From: Streptomyces meridianus
GTDB lineage: Bacteria > Actinomycetota > Actinomycetes > Streptomycetales > Streptomycetaceae
Direction of reading: 5' to 3'
Length of the DNA stretch: 64,000 nt
Assembly: GCF_023703325.1 (NCBI RefSeq)
Contig: NZ_JAMQGM010000028.1
Span: forward strand, 62,001-126,000
The position numbers were made by a program, and so were the translations under genes. This document shows positions 54,408-64,000 of the stretch, one piece after another. How positions within the stretch are numbered: the stretch's first letter is position 1; each line of letters starts with the position of its first letter. The notes under the pieces were generated by a model that saw only the letters and a program-made list of their open reading frames with translations, had not been told where the DNA came from and did not search any database.

Positions 54408-55874
54408 ATGACTCATCCCTTCCGTACGGCCCTGGCCGCCGCCACGGTGGCAGCCCTGACCGGTGGCCTGCTCGTCGCCACCACCGGCACCGCCGCCGCC
54501 GACGGGGCGCGCCCCGTCGCGGACTTCAACCATGACGGCTACCTCGACCTGGCCGTTTCCGCGCCGTTCGCCTACGTCAACGGCAAGGGCGGGGCCGGAC
54601 AGGTCGTCGTCCTGTACGGCACCGCCAGCGGCATCTCCGGTGCCGAGCGCACCGTCCTGAGCCAGGAGAGCGCGGGCGTTCCGGGCGCGGCCGAGACCGG
54701 CGACAACTGGGGGTACGAGACCTCCGCAGCCGACTTCGACCACGACGGCTACACCGACCTCGCCGTGAGCGCCCCCTGGGAGGACGTCTCCGGCGACAAG
54801 GACGGCGGAACCGTCCAGATCATCTGGGGTTCGGCGAACGGCCTGTCGGGCGGCACCACCGTCAAGGACCCGACGCCGTCCGGCCACGACCGGTTCGGCT
54901 ACGTCCTGGACGCAGCCGACTACAACGGCGACGACAGGGCCGACCTGGCCATCGGCTCCAGCTCCGCCACCGTCCAGGTCTACCGCGGCGGTTTCGGACG
55001 CAGCTCCGGGGCCACCGGTGGTGTCTACAGCGTGCGTCCCGCGATCCTCAGCGGCGGCGACAACGGGCCGAAGAACCTTCACTCCGGCGACGTCAACGGT
55101 GACGGCGTCGCCGACCTCCTCGTGGACGGCTACGACAATCAGCCCGATCCCGAGGACTACTACTGGAACACCAACTACTACGTTCCGGGCTCCGCCTCCG
55201 GGCTCGACGCAACTGCCGCGCAGAAGCTCCCGGCCGGCGTCATCACCGACATCGGCGACATCAACAGCGACGGCTACGGCGACATCGTCATCGGCGTGCA
55301 GTGGGACAGCGATGTCCCCGGGTCGAGGACCGGCGGCAAGGTCGAGGTCATCAACGGTTCGGCTTCCGGCCCGAGCAGCAACCGCACCGACATCGACCAG
55401 AACTCGGCCGGTGTGCCCGGCAGCTCGGAGACGGCGGACGGGTTCGGCGCCGAGTTGGACTTGGGCGACGTCAACGGTGACGGCCACCTGGATCTCGCCG
55501 TCGGGGCGCCGGGCGAGTCCGTCGACGGCGTGGCGCACACCGGGGCTGTCACCGTGCTCTACGGGGCGGCCGACGGTTCCGGCATCACCGGAGAGGGATC
55601 CCAGTGGTTCAGCCAGAACTCCCCGGGCGTGCCGAACTCCGACGAGGCCGATGATCAGTTCGGCTTCGACATCCACCTCGCCGACCTCAACAACGACGGC
55701 AAGGGCGATCTCACGGTCGGCGCCTCGGGCGAGAACGGCGGCAACGGCGCGGTCTACGCCCTCCACTCCGACGGCAGCCGGATCGCGGGTTCGGGCGGTG
55801 TCTCGATCTACACCTCGACCGTGGGGGTCTCCACCACCGGAACCCCGTACTTCGGCGTGAACTTCGCCGGCTGA
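54408..55874 (+). CDS. Secreted FG-GAP/VCBS repeat protein (integrin-like beta-propeller)
   Basis: 488 aa, ATG 54408 with AGGGGGG about 11 bases upstream. A signal peptide (MTHPFRTALAAATVAALTGG to TGTAAADGARP) directs export. Seven FG-GAP blades follow, each with a DxDxDG-type calcium loop: DFNHDGYLDLAVSAP, DFDHDGYTDLAVSAP, DYNGDDRADLAIGS, DVNGDGVADLLVDG, DINSDGYGDIVIGV, DVNGDGHLDLAVGAP and DLNNDGKGDLTVGA. Together they form an integrin-alpha-like seven-bladed propeller. No catalytic domain is attached. Role may be binding or surface adhesion; common in Streptomyces secretomes. Confidence 0.92.
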   Translation: MTHPFRTALAAATVAALTGGLLVATTGTAAADGARPVADFNHDGYLDLAVSAPFAYVNGKGGAGQVVVLYGTASGISGAERTVLSQESAGVPGAAETGDNWGYETSAADFDHDGYTDLAVSAPWEDVSGDKDGGTVQIIWGSANGLSGGTTVKDPTPSGHDRFGYVLDAADYNGDDRADLAIGSSSATVQVYRGGFGRSSGATGGVYSVRPAILSGGDNGPKNLHSGDVNGDGVADLLVDGYDNQPDPEDYYWNTNYYVPGSASGLDATAAQKLPAGVITDIGDINSDGYGDIVIGVQWDSDVPGSRTGGKVEVINGSASGPSSNRTDIDQNSAGVPGSSETADGFGAELDLGDVNGDGHLDLAVGAPGESVDGVAHTGAVTVLYGAADGSGITGEGSQWFSQNSPGVPNSDEADDQFGFDIHLADLNNDGKGDLTVGASGENGGNGAVYALHSDGSRIAGSGGVSIYTSTVGVSTTGTPYFGVNFAG

Positions 55875-55897
55875 CCCTCGGGACCGAGGTGACGACA

Positions 55898-55935
55898 GGG
55901 GCCGGGCCCGGTGAACACACACCGGGCCCGGCCCT
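55898..55935. terminator. Bidirectional terminator FG-GAP/fumarylacetoacetase
   Basis: GGGCCGGGCCCGGT (55899-55912) pairs with ACCGGGCCCGGCCC (55921-55934), a 14-bp perfect stem with an 8-base loop, between convergent genes. Confidence 0.85.
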
Positions 55936-55946
55936 CCGTCGTGCCG

Positions 55947-57173
55947 TCAGCCGGTCACGGCCGGCGCGATCCGGCCGGTCACCTCGCCCAGTGCGACGCG
56001 GGAGCCGTCCGGCCCCGGGGCCCAGGCGGTGAGGGTGACCTCGTCGCCGTCCTCGAGGAACGTCCGCTTGCCGTCGGGCAGTTCGAGCGGGTCGCGGCCC
56101 GACCAGGTCAGTTCCAGCAGGCAGCCCCGCTGCTCCGGCTCCGGTCCGCTGACGGTGCCGGACGCGAACAGGTCACCCGTGCGCAGCGAGGCCCCGTTGA
56201 CGGTCATGTGGGCGAGCTGCTGCGCCGCGGTCCAGTACATACCGGAGAACGGCGGGTTCGACACGGTGTGGCCGTTGATCGCGACCGACATGTGCAGGTC
56301 CAGTCCGGCGGGCACGGCCTCTGCGTCGTCCAGGTAGGGCAGCAGGGCGCGGTCCCGCGCCGGGGGAGCGGTCCAGGCCTGCTCCAGGGCGTCGAGCGGG
56401 GTGATCCACGCGGACACCGAGGTGGCGAAGGACTTGCCGAGGAACGGGCCGAGCGGCACGTACTCCCACGCCTGGATGTCGCGCGCCGACCAGTCGTTGA
56501 GCAGACAGAGGCCGAAGACGTGGTCGCGGAAGGCGCTGAGCGGCACCTGCTCGCCGAGCACCGACGGGGCGCCGACGACGAAGCCGACCTCGGCCTCGAT
56601 GTCGAGCCGCAGCGACGGGCCGAAGGACGGCGCGGGGTCGGCGGGCGCCTTGCGCTGGCCGTTCGGCCGGACGACCGGGGTGCCGGAGACGACGACCGTG
56701 CCCGCGCGCCCGTGGTAGCCGATGGGCAGGTGCTTCCAGTTGGGCGTGAGGGGCTCGCCGTCGGGGCGGAAGATCCGGCCGACGTTGGTGGCGTGGTGCT
56801 CGCTGGCGTAGAAGTCGACGTAGTCGGCGACCTCGAACGGCAGGTGCAGGGTGACGCCGTCGAGCGGGTGCAGCAGCGGTTCGACGGCCGCGCGGTGGCC
56901 GGGGTCGGTCAGCCACTCCCTGATTCCGGCGCGGACGGCCTGCCAGGCGGGTCGGCCGGCTGCCATCAGCGGGTTCAGCACGGGCTGCCGGAGCAGGTCG
57001 GCGTGCGGAGAACCGAGAGCGGCTGCGGCGGCGCCCGCGTCGAGGACGTGATCGCCGTAGCGGACCCCCACCCGGGGCCTGTCGTCCCCGGTGGGGGTGA
57101 AGACACCGTACGGAAGGTTGTGCGGGCCGTAGGGGTCGCCTGCGGCAAGGTCCAGCGGGCTGTGCTCGGACAT
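55947..57173 (-). CDS. Fumarylacetoacetase
   Basis: 408 aa, ATG 57173. It hydrolyses fumarylacetoacetate to fumarate and acetoacetate, the last step of tyrosine/homogentisate breakdown. Marks: NLPYGVFTPTGDDRPRVGVR, the active-site DFYASEHHATNVGRIFRPDG (Asp, His), HLPIGYHGRAGTVVVSGTPV, metal ligands in DIEAEVGFVVGAP, and LCLLNDWSARDIQAWEYVPL with GPFLGKSFATSVSAWI. Length normal. A weak AGGAAGG lies rather far upstream. Diverges from the polyprenyl synthase gene; other tyrosine-degradation genes are not in the window. Confidence 0.95.
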   Translation of the reverse strand: MSEHSPLDLAAGDPYGPHNLPYGVFTPTGDDRPRVGVRYGDHVLDAGAAAAALGSPHADLLRQPVLNPLMAAGRPAWQAVRAGIREWLTDPGHRAAVEPLLHPLDGVTLHLPFEVADYVDFYASEHHATNVGRIFRPDGEPLTPNWKHLPIGYHGRAGTVVVSGTPVVRPNGQRKAPADPAPSFGPSLRLDIEAEVGFVVGAPSVLGEQVPLSAFRDHVFGLCLLNDWSARDIQAWEYVPLGPFLGKSFATSVSAWITPLDALEQAWTAPPARDRALLPYLDDAEAVPAGLDLHMSVAINGHTVSNPPFSGMYWTAAQQLAHMTVNGASLRTGDLFASGTVSGPEPEQRGCLLELTWSGRDPLELPDGKRTFLEDGDEVTLTAWAPGPDGSRVALGEVTGRIAPAVTG

Positions 57174-57487
57174 GGGTGCGGTCTCGCCTTCCTGATCGCC
57201 TGTGGGCCGGCCTCACGTTACGGGCTGGGAGCCCCCCGGGGGTACCCGTTGCGGGGGCTCCCCGGGCCATCTCCGTGCCGCCCGTCCCGGAGCGCACCGG
57301 GTGCCGGTACGGGCGGGAACGCCGAGCCGCCGACCGGACCGCCGCATGATCCGGCACCCCGCGGGGAGACGGCCCGGTGGTGGGGCGGGCGCCCGCTGTG
57401 ATCGATACGGGACCGGATACGCTTCCCGGGGTGGCCTCGCCACATGGACAGACCGCGTGTGTTGAACCGCAGACAGGAGTACCCCTC
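57174..57487. other. Divergent region fumarylacetoacetase/polyprenyl synthase
   Basis: 314 bases. GATACG at about 57416-57421 could be a -10 for the polyprenyl synthase gene. The region is very GC-rich and shows no clear operator. Confidence 0.35.
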
Positions 57488-58498
57488 GTGACCGTCGTCG
57501 GGGCCTTTGGGCTGAGCGTGCGGGACCAGGCTCTCGAAGCCGACGTCCGGGCCGGACTCGCGGCCGTCGAGGAGGGCCTGCTGGCGGCGACCAAGAGCAC
57601 CGTCCCCTTCATCACCGAGGCCGCCCAGCACCTGGTGCTGGCCGGCGGCAAGCGGTTCCGTCCGCTGCTGGTGACGCTGGCGGCCCAGTTCGGCGATCCG
57701 CACGGCCCCGGTGTGGTGCCCTCGGCGGTGGTCGTCGAGCTGACCCACCTGGCGACGCTCTACCACGACGACGTCATGGACGAGGCCCAGGTGCGGCGCG
57801 GGGTGGACAGCGCGAACGTGCACTGGGGCAACTCGGTCGCGGTGCTCACCGGCGACTTCCTCTTCGCCCGGGCCTCCCACATACTGGCCGACCTCGGCCC
57901 GGAGGCGGTCCGCGTCCAGGCGGAGGCGTTCGAGCGGTTGGTCACCGGCCAGATCCTGGAGACCGCGGGTCCGCGCGACGGCCAGGACCCGGTGCAGCAC
58001 TACCTCGACGTGATCGCGGGCAAGACCGGTTCGCTGGTCGCCGTGTCCGGCCGGTTCGGCGCGATGATGTCCGGGGCGGACGACGACGTCGTCGACATCC
58101 TCACCCAGTACGGCGAGCGGCTGGGCACAGCCTTCCAGCTCGCGGACGACGTGCTGGACGTCGCGAGCGACAGCCACGAGTCCGGCAAGACCCCCGGTAC
58201 CGACCTCCGCGAGGGAGTGCCGACGCTGCCCGTGCTGCACCTGCGCGCCCGTGTGGCGCAGGGCGGTTCCGCGGCGGACCGGGAGCTGGCGGAACTGCTC
58301 GACGGCGACCTGACGGACGACGCCCGGCACGCCGAGGCCCTGGCGGGGCTGCGCGCGCACCCAGCCCTGGACGACGCCCGCCGGGACACGATCCGCTACG
58401 CCCAGGAGGCGCGTTCCGTGCTGGGCTCGCTGCGCGACTGCCCGGCGAAGCAGGCCCTCGAGGGGCTCTGCGACGCGGTGGTTCATCGCGCGGGCTGA
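57488..58498 (+). CDS. Polyprenyl diphosphate synthase (trans)
   Basis: 336 aa. GTG 57488 (VTVVGAFGLSVRDQ) with AGGAGT 8 bases upstream; the longer frame from 57377 is rejected. It elongates farnesyl or geranylgeranyl diphosphate with isopentenyl units to the menaquinone side chain. First Asp-rich motif LYHDDVMDEA (DDVMD 94-98) and second QLADDVLDVAS (DDVLD 220-224); the IPP-binding GGKRFRPLLV lies at 53-62. Nearness to nuo and menG suggests the nonaprenyl-type tail of MK-9, but chain length cannot be read with certainty. Confidence 0.95.
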   Translation: MTVVGAFGLSVRDQALEADVRAGLAAVEEGLLAATKSTVPFITEAAQHLVLAGGKRFRPLLVTLAAQFGDPHGPGVVPSAVVVELTHLATLYHDDVMDEAQVRRGVDSANVHWGNSVAVLTGDFLFARASHILADLGPEAVRVQAEAFERLVTGQILETAGPRDGQDPVQHYLDVIAGKTGSLVAVSGRFGAMMSGADDDVVDILTQYGERLGTAFQLADDVLDVASDSHESGKTPGTDLREGVPTLPVLHLRARVAQGGSAADRELAELLDGDLTDDARHAEALAGLRAHPALDDARRDTIRYAQEARSVLGSLRDCPAKQALEGLCDAVVHRAG

Positions 58499-58864
58499 CG
58501 TCCTCCGGACACCGGTTGCAGGTGACACCCCCGCGCCGGGTCCCCGGCAGTGGTCCTGCCCTTCGTCACGGGGGGAGCGACGGGCCTTGCCGCGGGGCTC
58601 CCGGTGTCCCCGTCGCGGGTGAGGCTGGGCCATTCGGCGCGCACCCCTGAGGGTGCCCTCCCCCTCCGGTCGTAGACCGTTCGTGCCGTTCGCCGGTGTT
58701 CTCCTCCCTTGGCAGTAGGCCGAGTTGATTCCGCGGGCCGACGATTCGGCACCGGCGAATTGGTGAGATGAGTAGCACCATCCCATCGGTCCCCGGAGCA
58801 AGAATGGCGGCGGGGGTGGAGACGTGTTGTCCGACGGACCACCGCCGATCATGGAGGTCGCAGC
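58499..58864. other. Intergenic region before LolA-like gene
   Basis: 366 bases, moderately GC-rich, with short GC hairpins but no clear terminator. No open frame has a ribosome site. It probably contains the end of the polyprenyl synthase transcript and the promoter of the next gene. Confidence 0.35.
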
Positions 58865-60184
58865 ATGGAACGGAACGAACCGAACGAGGATGCCCCGGTC
58901 CCGCGGCGCCGGGTGACGTCCCGTCACAAAGCGGTGCGGTATGCCGTTCCGGTCGCCGTGGCCGGAGCCGCAGCCGCAGCCATCGGATTCGTCCCCGCCT
59001 TTGCGGGCGACGACCCGGAGCTGCCGAAGCTGACGCCGGAGCAGCTCGTGGCGAAGATCGCCGAGTCGGACACCCGGGCCATGTCCGGGACGGTCAGGAT
59101 CACCACCGACCTGGGCATTCCACAGCTGCCCTCGGGTGTCTCGCTCGGCGGCTCCTCCGGCGATCGGGGCGGTTCCGCCATCGACCCGAAGGCCCGGCTG
59201 GCCGAACTCGCGTCCGGGTCGCACACGCTCCGGGTGGCCGTGGACGGGCCGGACCGGCAGCGGCTGGCGATCGTCGACGACGCCTCCGAGTACAGCGTGA
59301 TCCACAACAGCGGCGAGCTGTGGGCGTACGACTCGCGCAGCGACGCCGCGTACCACGCCGAGGCCCCGCGCGAACGTGAGGCCCGGCAGCGCCCCGGCGG
59401 ACGGGAGTTGCCGGCGGGTCCGGCCGGGGCCACTCCGCAGACGCTCGCCCAGAAGGCTCTCGAGGCCGTCGACGAGACGACCTCGGTGACGGTGGACGGT
59501 ACGGCCAAGGTCGCCGGCCGCGACACTTACCAGCTGCTCATCGAGCCCGAGCAGGCGGGCAGCACGGTCGAATCGGTGCGGATCGCGGTCGACGCGGAGA
59601 AAGGCGTACCGCTGAAGTTCACGCTCATGCCCAAGAGCGGCGGGAAGGCCGTGGTCGACGCGGGCTTCACGTCGGTGGACTACGCCAGGCCTGCTGCCCG
59701 GACGTTCGCGTTCACCCCGCCCGAGGGTGCCGAGGTGACGGAGCAGTCCGAGCTCGCGAGGAAGCACCGCGACGACGAGGCGGTGCAGCGCGTGCTTCCC
59801 GGCATCGGAAAGCCGGGCCCGCAGTCGGACCCCGACGAGCCCGGTGCCGGGAAGCGGGACTTCGGCAAGCCCGGCTTCACGCTGATCGGCAAGGGCTGGA
59901 CGACCGTCGCCGAGCTGAAGGCCCCCGATCAGGGCGTCGAGGAGAAGCGGTTGGACGCCCGGGCCGGCGACGACGCGCGCACCGGCGACTCCGGGCAGGC
60001 GGGACTCCCGCCCGAGGCCCGGAAGATGCCCCGGGGCTTCGGCGACGAGGTCACCGGACGGTTCGGCACCGGCACGGTGTTCAGCACCCGGCTCGTCAAC
60101 GTCCTGATGACGGAGGACGGCGCGGTTTACGCCGGCGCGGTCGACAAGAGTCTGCTCGTCAAGGCCGCCGACGCCGCCAAGTGA
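58865..60184 (+). CDS. LolA-like/DUF2092 secreted lipoprotein-carrier-fold protein
   Basis: 439 aa, ATG 58865 with GGAGG 9 bases upstream. N-terminal signal anchor (HKAVRYAVPVAVAGAAAAAI to FVPAFAGDD). The body has the beta-rich half-barrel of LolA/LppX-like proteins: TPEQLVAKIAESDTRAMSGT, VAGRDTYQLLIEPEQAGSTV, IAVDAEKGVPLKFTLMPKSG. A Pro/Asp/Gly-rich segment (about residues 310-335) separates a C-terminal piece GTVFSTRLVNVLMTEDGAVY. In Streptomyces this family precedes an ABC-2 exporter, as here. Probably binds a hydrophobic ligand or senses the envelope. Confidence 0.87.
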   Translation: MERNEPNEDAPVPRRRVTSRHKAVRYAVPVAVAGAAAAAIGFVPAFAGDDPELPKLTPEQLVAKIAESDTRAMSGTVRITTDLGIPQLPSGVSLGGSSGDRGGSAIDPKARLAELASGSHTLRVAVDGPDRQRLAIVDDASEYSVIHNSGELWAYDSRSDAAYHAEAPREREARQRPGGRELPAGPAGATPQTLAQKALEAVDETTSVTVDGTAKVAGRDTYQLLIEPEQAGSTVESVRIAVDAEKGVPLKFTLMPKSGGKAVVDAGFTSVDYARPAARTFAFTPPEGAEVTEQSELARKHRDDEAVQRVLPGIGKPGPQSDPDEPGAGKRDFGKPGFTLIGKGWTTVAELKAPDQGVEEKRLDARAGDDARTGDSGQAGLPPEARKMPRGFGDEVTGRFGTGTVFSTRLVNVLMTEDGAVYAGAVDKSLLVKAADAAK

Positions 60185-60194
60185 GCGTTCCTGC

Positions 60195-60228
60195 GCGGGC
60201 ATCCTGCCGCATCCGGCGGGGTGCCCGC
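60195..60228 (+). terminator. Terminator or attenuator after LolA-like gene
   Basis: GCGGGCA (60195-60201) pairs with TGCCCGC (60222-60228), with additional CCTGCCG/CGGCGGG pairing inside. It lies 11 bases after the stop codon and 64 before the ABC gene. Confidence 0.55.
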
Positions 60229-60292
60229 TCTGTGGGGGTTCGTCCCGGCAGAATCGTCGGAACCACTCTCTGACGACTCAAAGGGGAGACCG

Positions 60293-61258
60293 ATGGGGAC
60301 GTCGACCACCTCGGAGCCCGAGACGGTCATCGCGACCCGAGACCTCACCAAGCGTTTCCGCGGCGGACAGCTGGCCGTCGACCGGCTGGACCTCACCGTG
60401 CCCCGCGGCAGCGTCTTCGGGTTCCTCGGACCCAACGGGTCGGGCAAGACCACCACGATCCGCATGCTGATGGGCCTGATCGAGCCGACCTCGGGCAGCA
60501 CGGCGCTCCTCGGCCGTCCGATGCCCGTCGAAGCCGGCCGGGTGCTGCCGGAGGTCGGAGCGCTCATCGAGGGCCCGGCCCTCTACGGGTTCCTCTCCGG
60601 ACGGGCCAACCTGGCCCGCATCGACGCGGCCGACCCGACGTCCGAGCCGCGCACCCGCAGGGCCCGCGTCGACACCGCTCTCAAGCGGGTCGGGCTGGCC
60701 GCGGCGGCGACCAAGAAGGCCCGCGCCTACTCGCTGGGGATGAAGCAGCGCCTGGGACTCGCCGCAGCCCTGCTCAAGCCGCGCAGCCTCCTCGTCCTGG
60801 ACGAGCCGACCAACGGTCTCGACCCGCAGGGCATGCGGGAGATCCGGGCCCTGATCCGAGAGCTGGCCGCCGACGGCACCACGATCTTCCTCTCCTCGCA
60901 CCTGCTGGACGAGATCGAACAGGTCTGCACGCACGCCGCGGTGATGTCCCAGGGCCGCCTCCTCACCCAGGGGCCGGTCGCCGACCTCGCCGCCGGCGCC
61001 CGTGGCCGGCTCGTCGTCACCACGCCGGACCCCGGTGAGGCCGCCCGCGTCCTGGAGGTGCACGGGGTGCACGGCATCACCGTCAGCGGCCCCCGGGTGA
61101 CGGGGCATCCGCCCGCCGTCGACCCCCCCGACCTCGCCGACCTCAACGCCGCTCTGGTGCGGTCCGGGGTCCGGGTCCGTTCCTTCGCGATCGAAGGGAC
61201 CTCGCTGGAAGAAGCGTTCGTCGCCCTGACCGGGGAGGGATTCCATGTCTCCGACTGA
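60293..61258 (+). CDS. ABC transporter ATP-binding protein
   Basis: 321 aa, ATG 60293 with AAGGGGAGA 5-6 bases upstream. DrrA/CcmA-like exporter ATPase: Walker A GPNGSGKTTT, signature YSLGMKQRLGLAAALL (LGMKQ in place of LSGGQ), Walker B SLLVLDEPTNGLDPQG, H-loop FLSSHLLDEI. The C-terminal 85 residues have the regulatory extension with GTSLEEAFVALTGE. Its end overlaps the permease start by 14 bases. Exported substrate unknown. Confidence 0.95.
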   Translation: MGTSTTSEPETVIATRDLTKRFRGGQLAVDRLDLTVPRGSVFGFLGPNGSGKTTTIRMLMGLIEPTSGSTALLGRPMPVEAGRVLPEVGALIEGPALYGFLSGRANLARIDAADPTSEPRTRRARVDTALKRVGLAAAATKKARAYSLGMKQRLGLAAALLKPRSLLVLDEPTNGLDPQGMREIRALIRELAADGTTIFLSSHLLDEIEQVCTHAAVMSQGRLLTQGPVADLAAGARGRLVVTTPDPGEAARVLEVHGVHGITVSGPRVTGHPPAVDPPDLADLNAALVRSGVRVRSFAIEGTSLEEAFVALTGEGFHVSD

Positions 61259-62177
61259 ACCCGGCGCGGCCGCGCCGGTGTACGACGTCCCGGGTCCCCG
61301 CACGGACCCCGCCCCGCTGCGGGATGCGGCGGCCCGGCGCCCCCGCGGCCTCGGGCGGGGCTCCGGACTGCTGCGCAGCGAACTGCGGACGACGTTCCTG
61401 CGCGGGCGCACGCTGGTGATGCTCGCGGTACTGGCGGCCGTCCCGGTCCTGGTCGGTGTCGCGGTCCGGTTCGAGACGGGCGGCGACGAGGGCGGCGCGG
61501 GCGCCGGTCCGGCGTTCATCGCTCAGGTCACGCACAACGGTCTGTTCCTGGTGTTCACCGCGCTCGCCGCGACGCTGCCGGTCTTCCTGCCGATGGCAGT
61601 CGGGGTCGTCGCCGGTGACGCGATCGCGGGCGAGGCAGCCACGGGGACGCTTCGCTACCTGCTGGTCGCTCCCGCCGGCCGGGTGCGGCTGCTCCTCGTC
61701 AAGTACGCGACGACGCTGGCCTTCTGCCTGGTCGCGACCCTGACGGTGGCCGGCTCCGCGCTGGCCGTCGGCGCCCTGCTGTTCCCGCTGGGGAAGGTGA
61801 CGCTGCTGTCCGGCACCACCGTTCCGCTCGTGGAGGGGCTGCTGCGGGCGGTCGCGGTGGCGGTGGCCGTCGCCGTCTCGCTGGTCGGGGTGGCGGCGCT
61901 GGGGCTGTTCGTGTCCACGTTGACCAACAGCGGCATCGCGGCCATGGCCACCACCGTCGGGCTGGTGATCACCGTGCAGATCCTCAACGCCGTCCCGCAG
62001 CTGGAGATGATCCAGCCGTACCTCTTCTCCCACTACTGGCTGAGCTTCGCCGACCTGCTGCGCAGCCCCGTCGAGTGGAGCGACCTGCTGAGCAACGTCG
62101 GCCTGCAGGGCTTGTACGCGGCCGTGTTCGGCTCGGCGGCCTGGGCGCGCTTCACCACCCGCGACATCACGGTGTGA
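61245..62177 (+). CDS. ABC-2 type permease
   Basis: 310 aa, ATG 61245 inside the ATPase gene, so tightly coupled. Six hydrophobic segments, for example LVMLAVLAAVPVLVGVAVRF, LVFTALAATLPVFLPMAVGV, and LVGVAALGLFVSTLTNSGIA. The motif VVAGDAIAGEAATGTLRYLL is the ABC-2 coupling element facing the ATPase. One ATPase plus one permease would assemble as a homodimeric exporter. Confidence 0.92.
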   Translation: MSPTEPGAAAPVYDVPGPRTDPAPLRDAAARRPRGLGRGSGLLRSELRTTFLRGRTLVMLAVLAAVPVLVGVAVRFETGGDEGGAGAGPAFIAQVTHNGLFLVFTALAATLPVFLPMAVGVVAGDAIAGEAATGTLRYLLVAPAGRVRLLLVKYATTLAFCLVATLTVAGSALAVGALLFPLGKVTLLSGTTVPLVEGLLRAVAVAVAVAVSLVGVAALGLFVSTLTNSGIAAMATTVGLVITVQILNAVPQLEMIQPYLFSHYWLSFADLLRSPVEWSDLLSNVGLQGLYAAVFGSAAWARFTTRDITV

Positions 62178-62179
62178 CG

Positions 62180-62209
62180 CCGCGGGCGGTGCGGCGGCCG
62201 GGCCCGCGG
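62180..62209. terminator. Bidirectional terminator ABC permease/aminopeptidase
   Basis: CCGCGGGC (62180-62187) pairs with GCCCGCGG (62202-62209) in the 43-base gap between convergent genes. Confidence 0.6.
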
Positions 62210-62220
62210 ACGGACCGGGA

Positions 62221-64000
<1,780 letters not shown>

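Noticed and set aside
52622..54409. A 595-codon minus-strand frame spanning the phosphodiesterase region
   Set aside because: It is a chance fusion of antisense frame with the TnpB remnant; only the part below 52966 has protein similarity.

Overview
The window is high-GC actinobacterial chromosome, almost certainly Streptomyces or a close relative. Third codon positions are strongly G/C, GTG starts and leaderless starts are frequent, ATGA/GTGA gene overlaps are common, and the gene content is typical: the end of an mce operon, futalosine-route menaquinone genes, a 14-gene nuo operon, an NlpC/P60 protein beside nuoA, and an ECF42-type sigma factor with a DGPF partner. All identifications come from reading the sequence; no database search was run.

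Layout. (1) 1-3.6 kb: last two Mce proteins and two Mce-associated membrane proteins of a lipid-import operon. (2) 3.9-13.2 kb: small MerR-like regulator with a 32-bp perfect palindrome in front, a 34-aa Cys-rich leader peptide followed by a DAACS-family symporter (probable cystine uptake), a catalytically degenerate exonuclease-BRCT protein, a DUF4230 protein, a TetR regulator, a MaoC-like double hotdog protein, an acyl-CoA synthetase and a cold-shock protein. (3) 13.4-17.8 kb: menaquinone block with mqnA, mqnC, a metal-site-less amidohydrolase-like protein, a Uma2 protein and menG/ubiE. (4) 17.8-31.8 kb: accessory stretch with an AbrB-type membrane protein, polysaccharide deacetylase lipoprotein, acyltransferase, Lrp regulator diverging from asparaginase, DGPF protein plus ECF sigma factor, GH15 hydrolase with a small membrane protein, then a decaying zone (deleted ferredoxin-reductase gene, frameshifted transaldolase tail, DoxX-like fragment), a 2H-phosphoesterase-like protein and a GlxA-like AraC regulator. 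(5) 31.9-52.6 kb: geranylgeranyl/menaquinone reductase, DUF234-type ATPase behind an AT-rich palindrome, NlpC/P60 protein, and nuoABCDEFGHIJKLMN with a Rex-like operator upstream and a strong terminator downstream. (6) 52.6-64 kb: rearranged IS200/IS605-type remnant, glycerophosphodiesterase, PIN-domain remnant, FG-GAP protein, fumarylacetoacetase, polyprenyl diphosphate synthase, LolA-like secreted protein, ABC exporter, secreted M28 aminopeptidase with P domain, and the start of a cupin gene.

How it fits together. mqnA and mqnC make the menaquinone ring system, the polyprenyl synthase makes its tail, MenG methylates it and the geranylgeranyl reductase-type enzyme probably saturates the tail. 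Complex I, encoded by nuo, reduces that quinone. The window therefore holds much of the supply chain and the main NADH-driven consumer of one electron carrier, with a redox-sensor-like site in front of nuo. The accessory stretch between menG and the reductase looks like a turnover zone of gene gain and decay. No CRISPR array, rRNA, complete tRNA or large biosynthetic cluster is visible.
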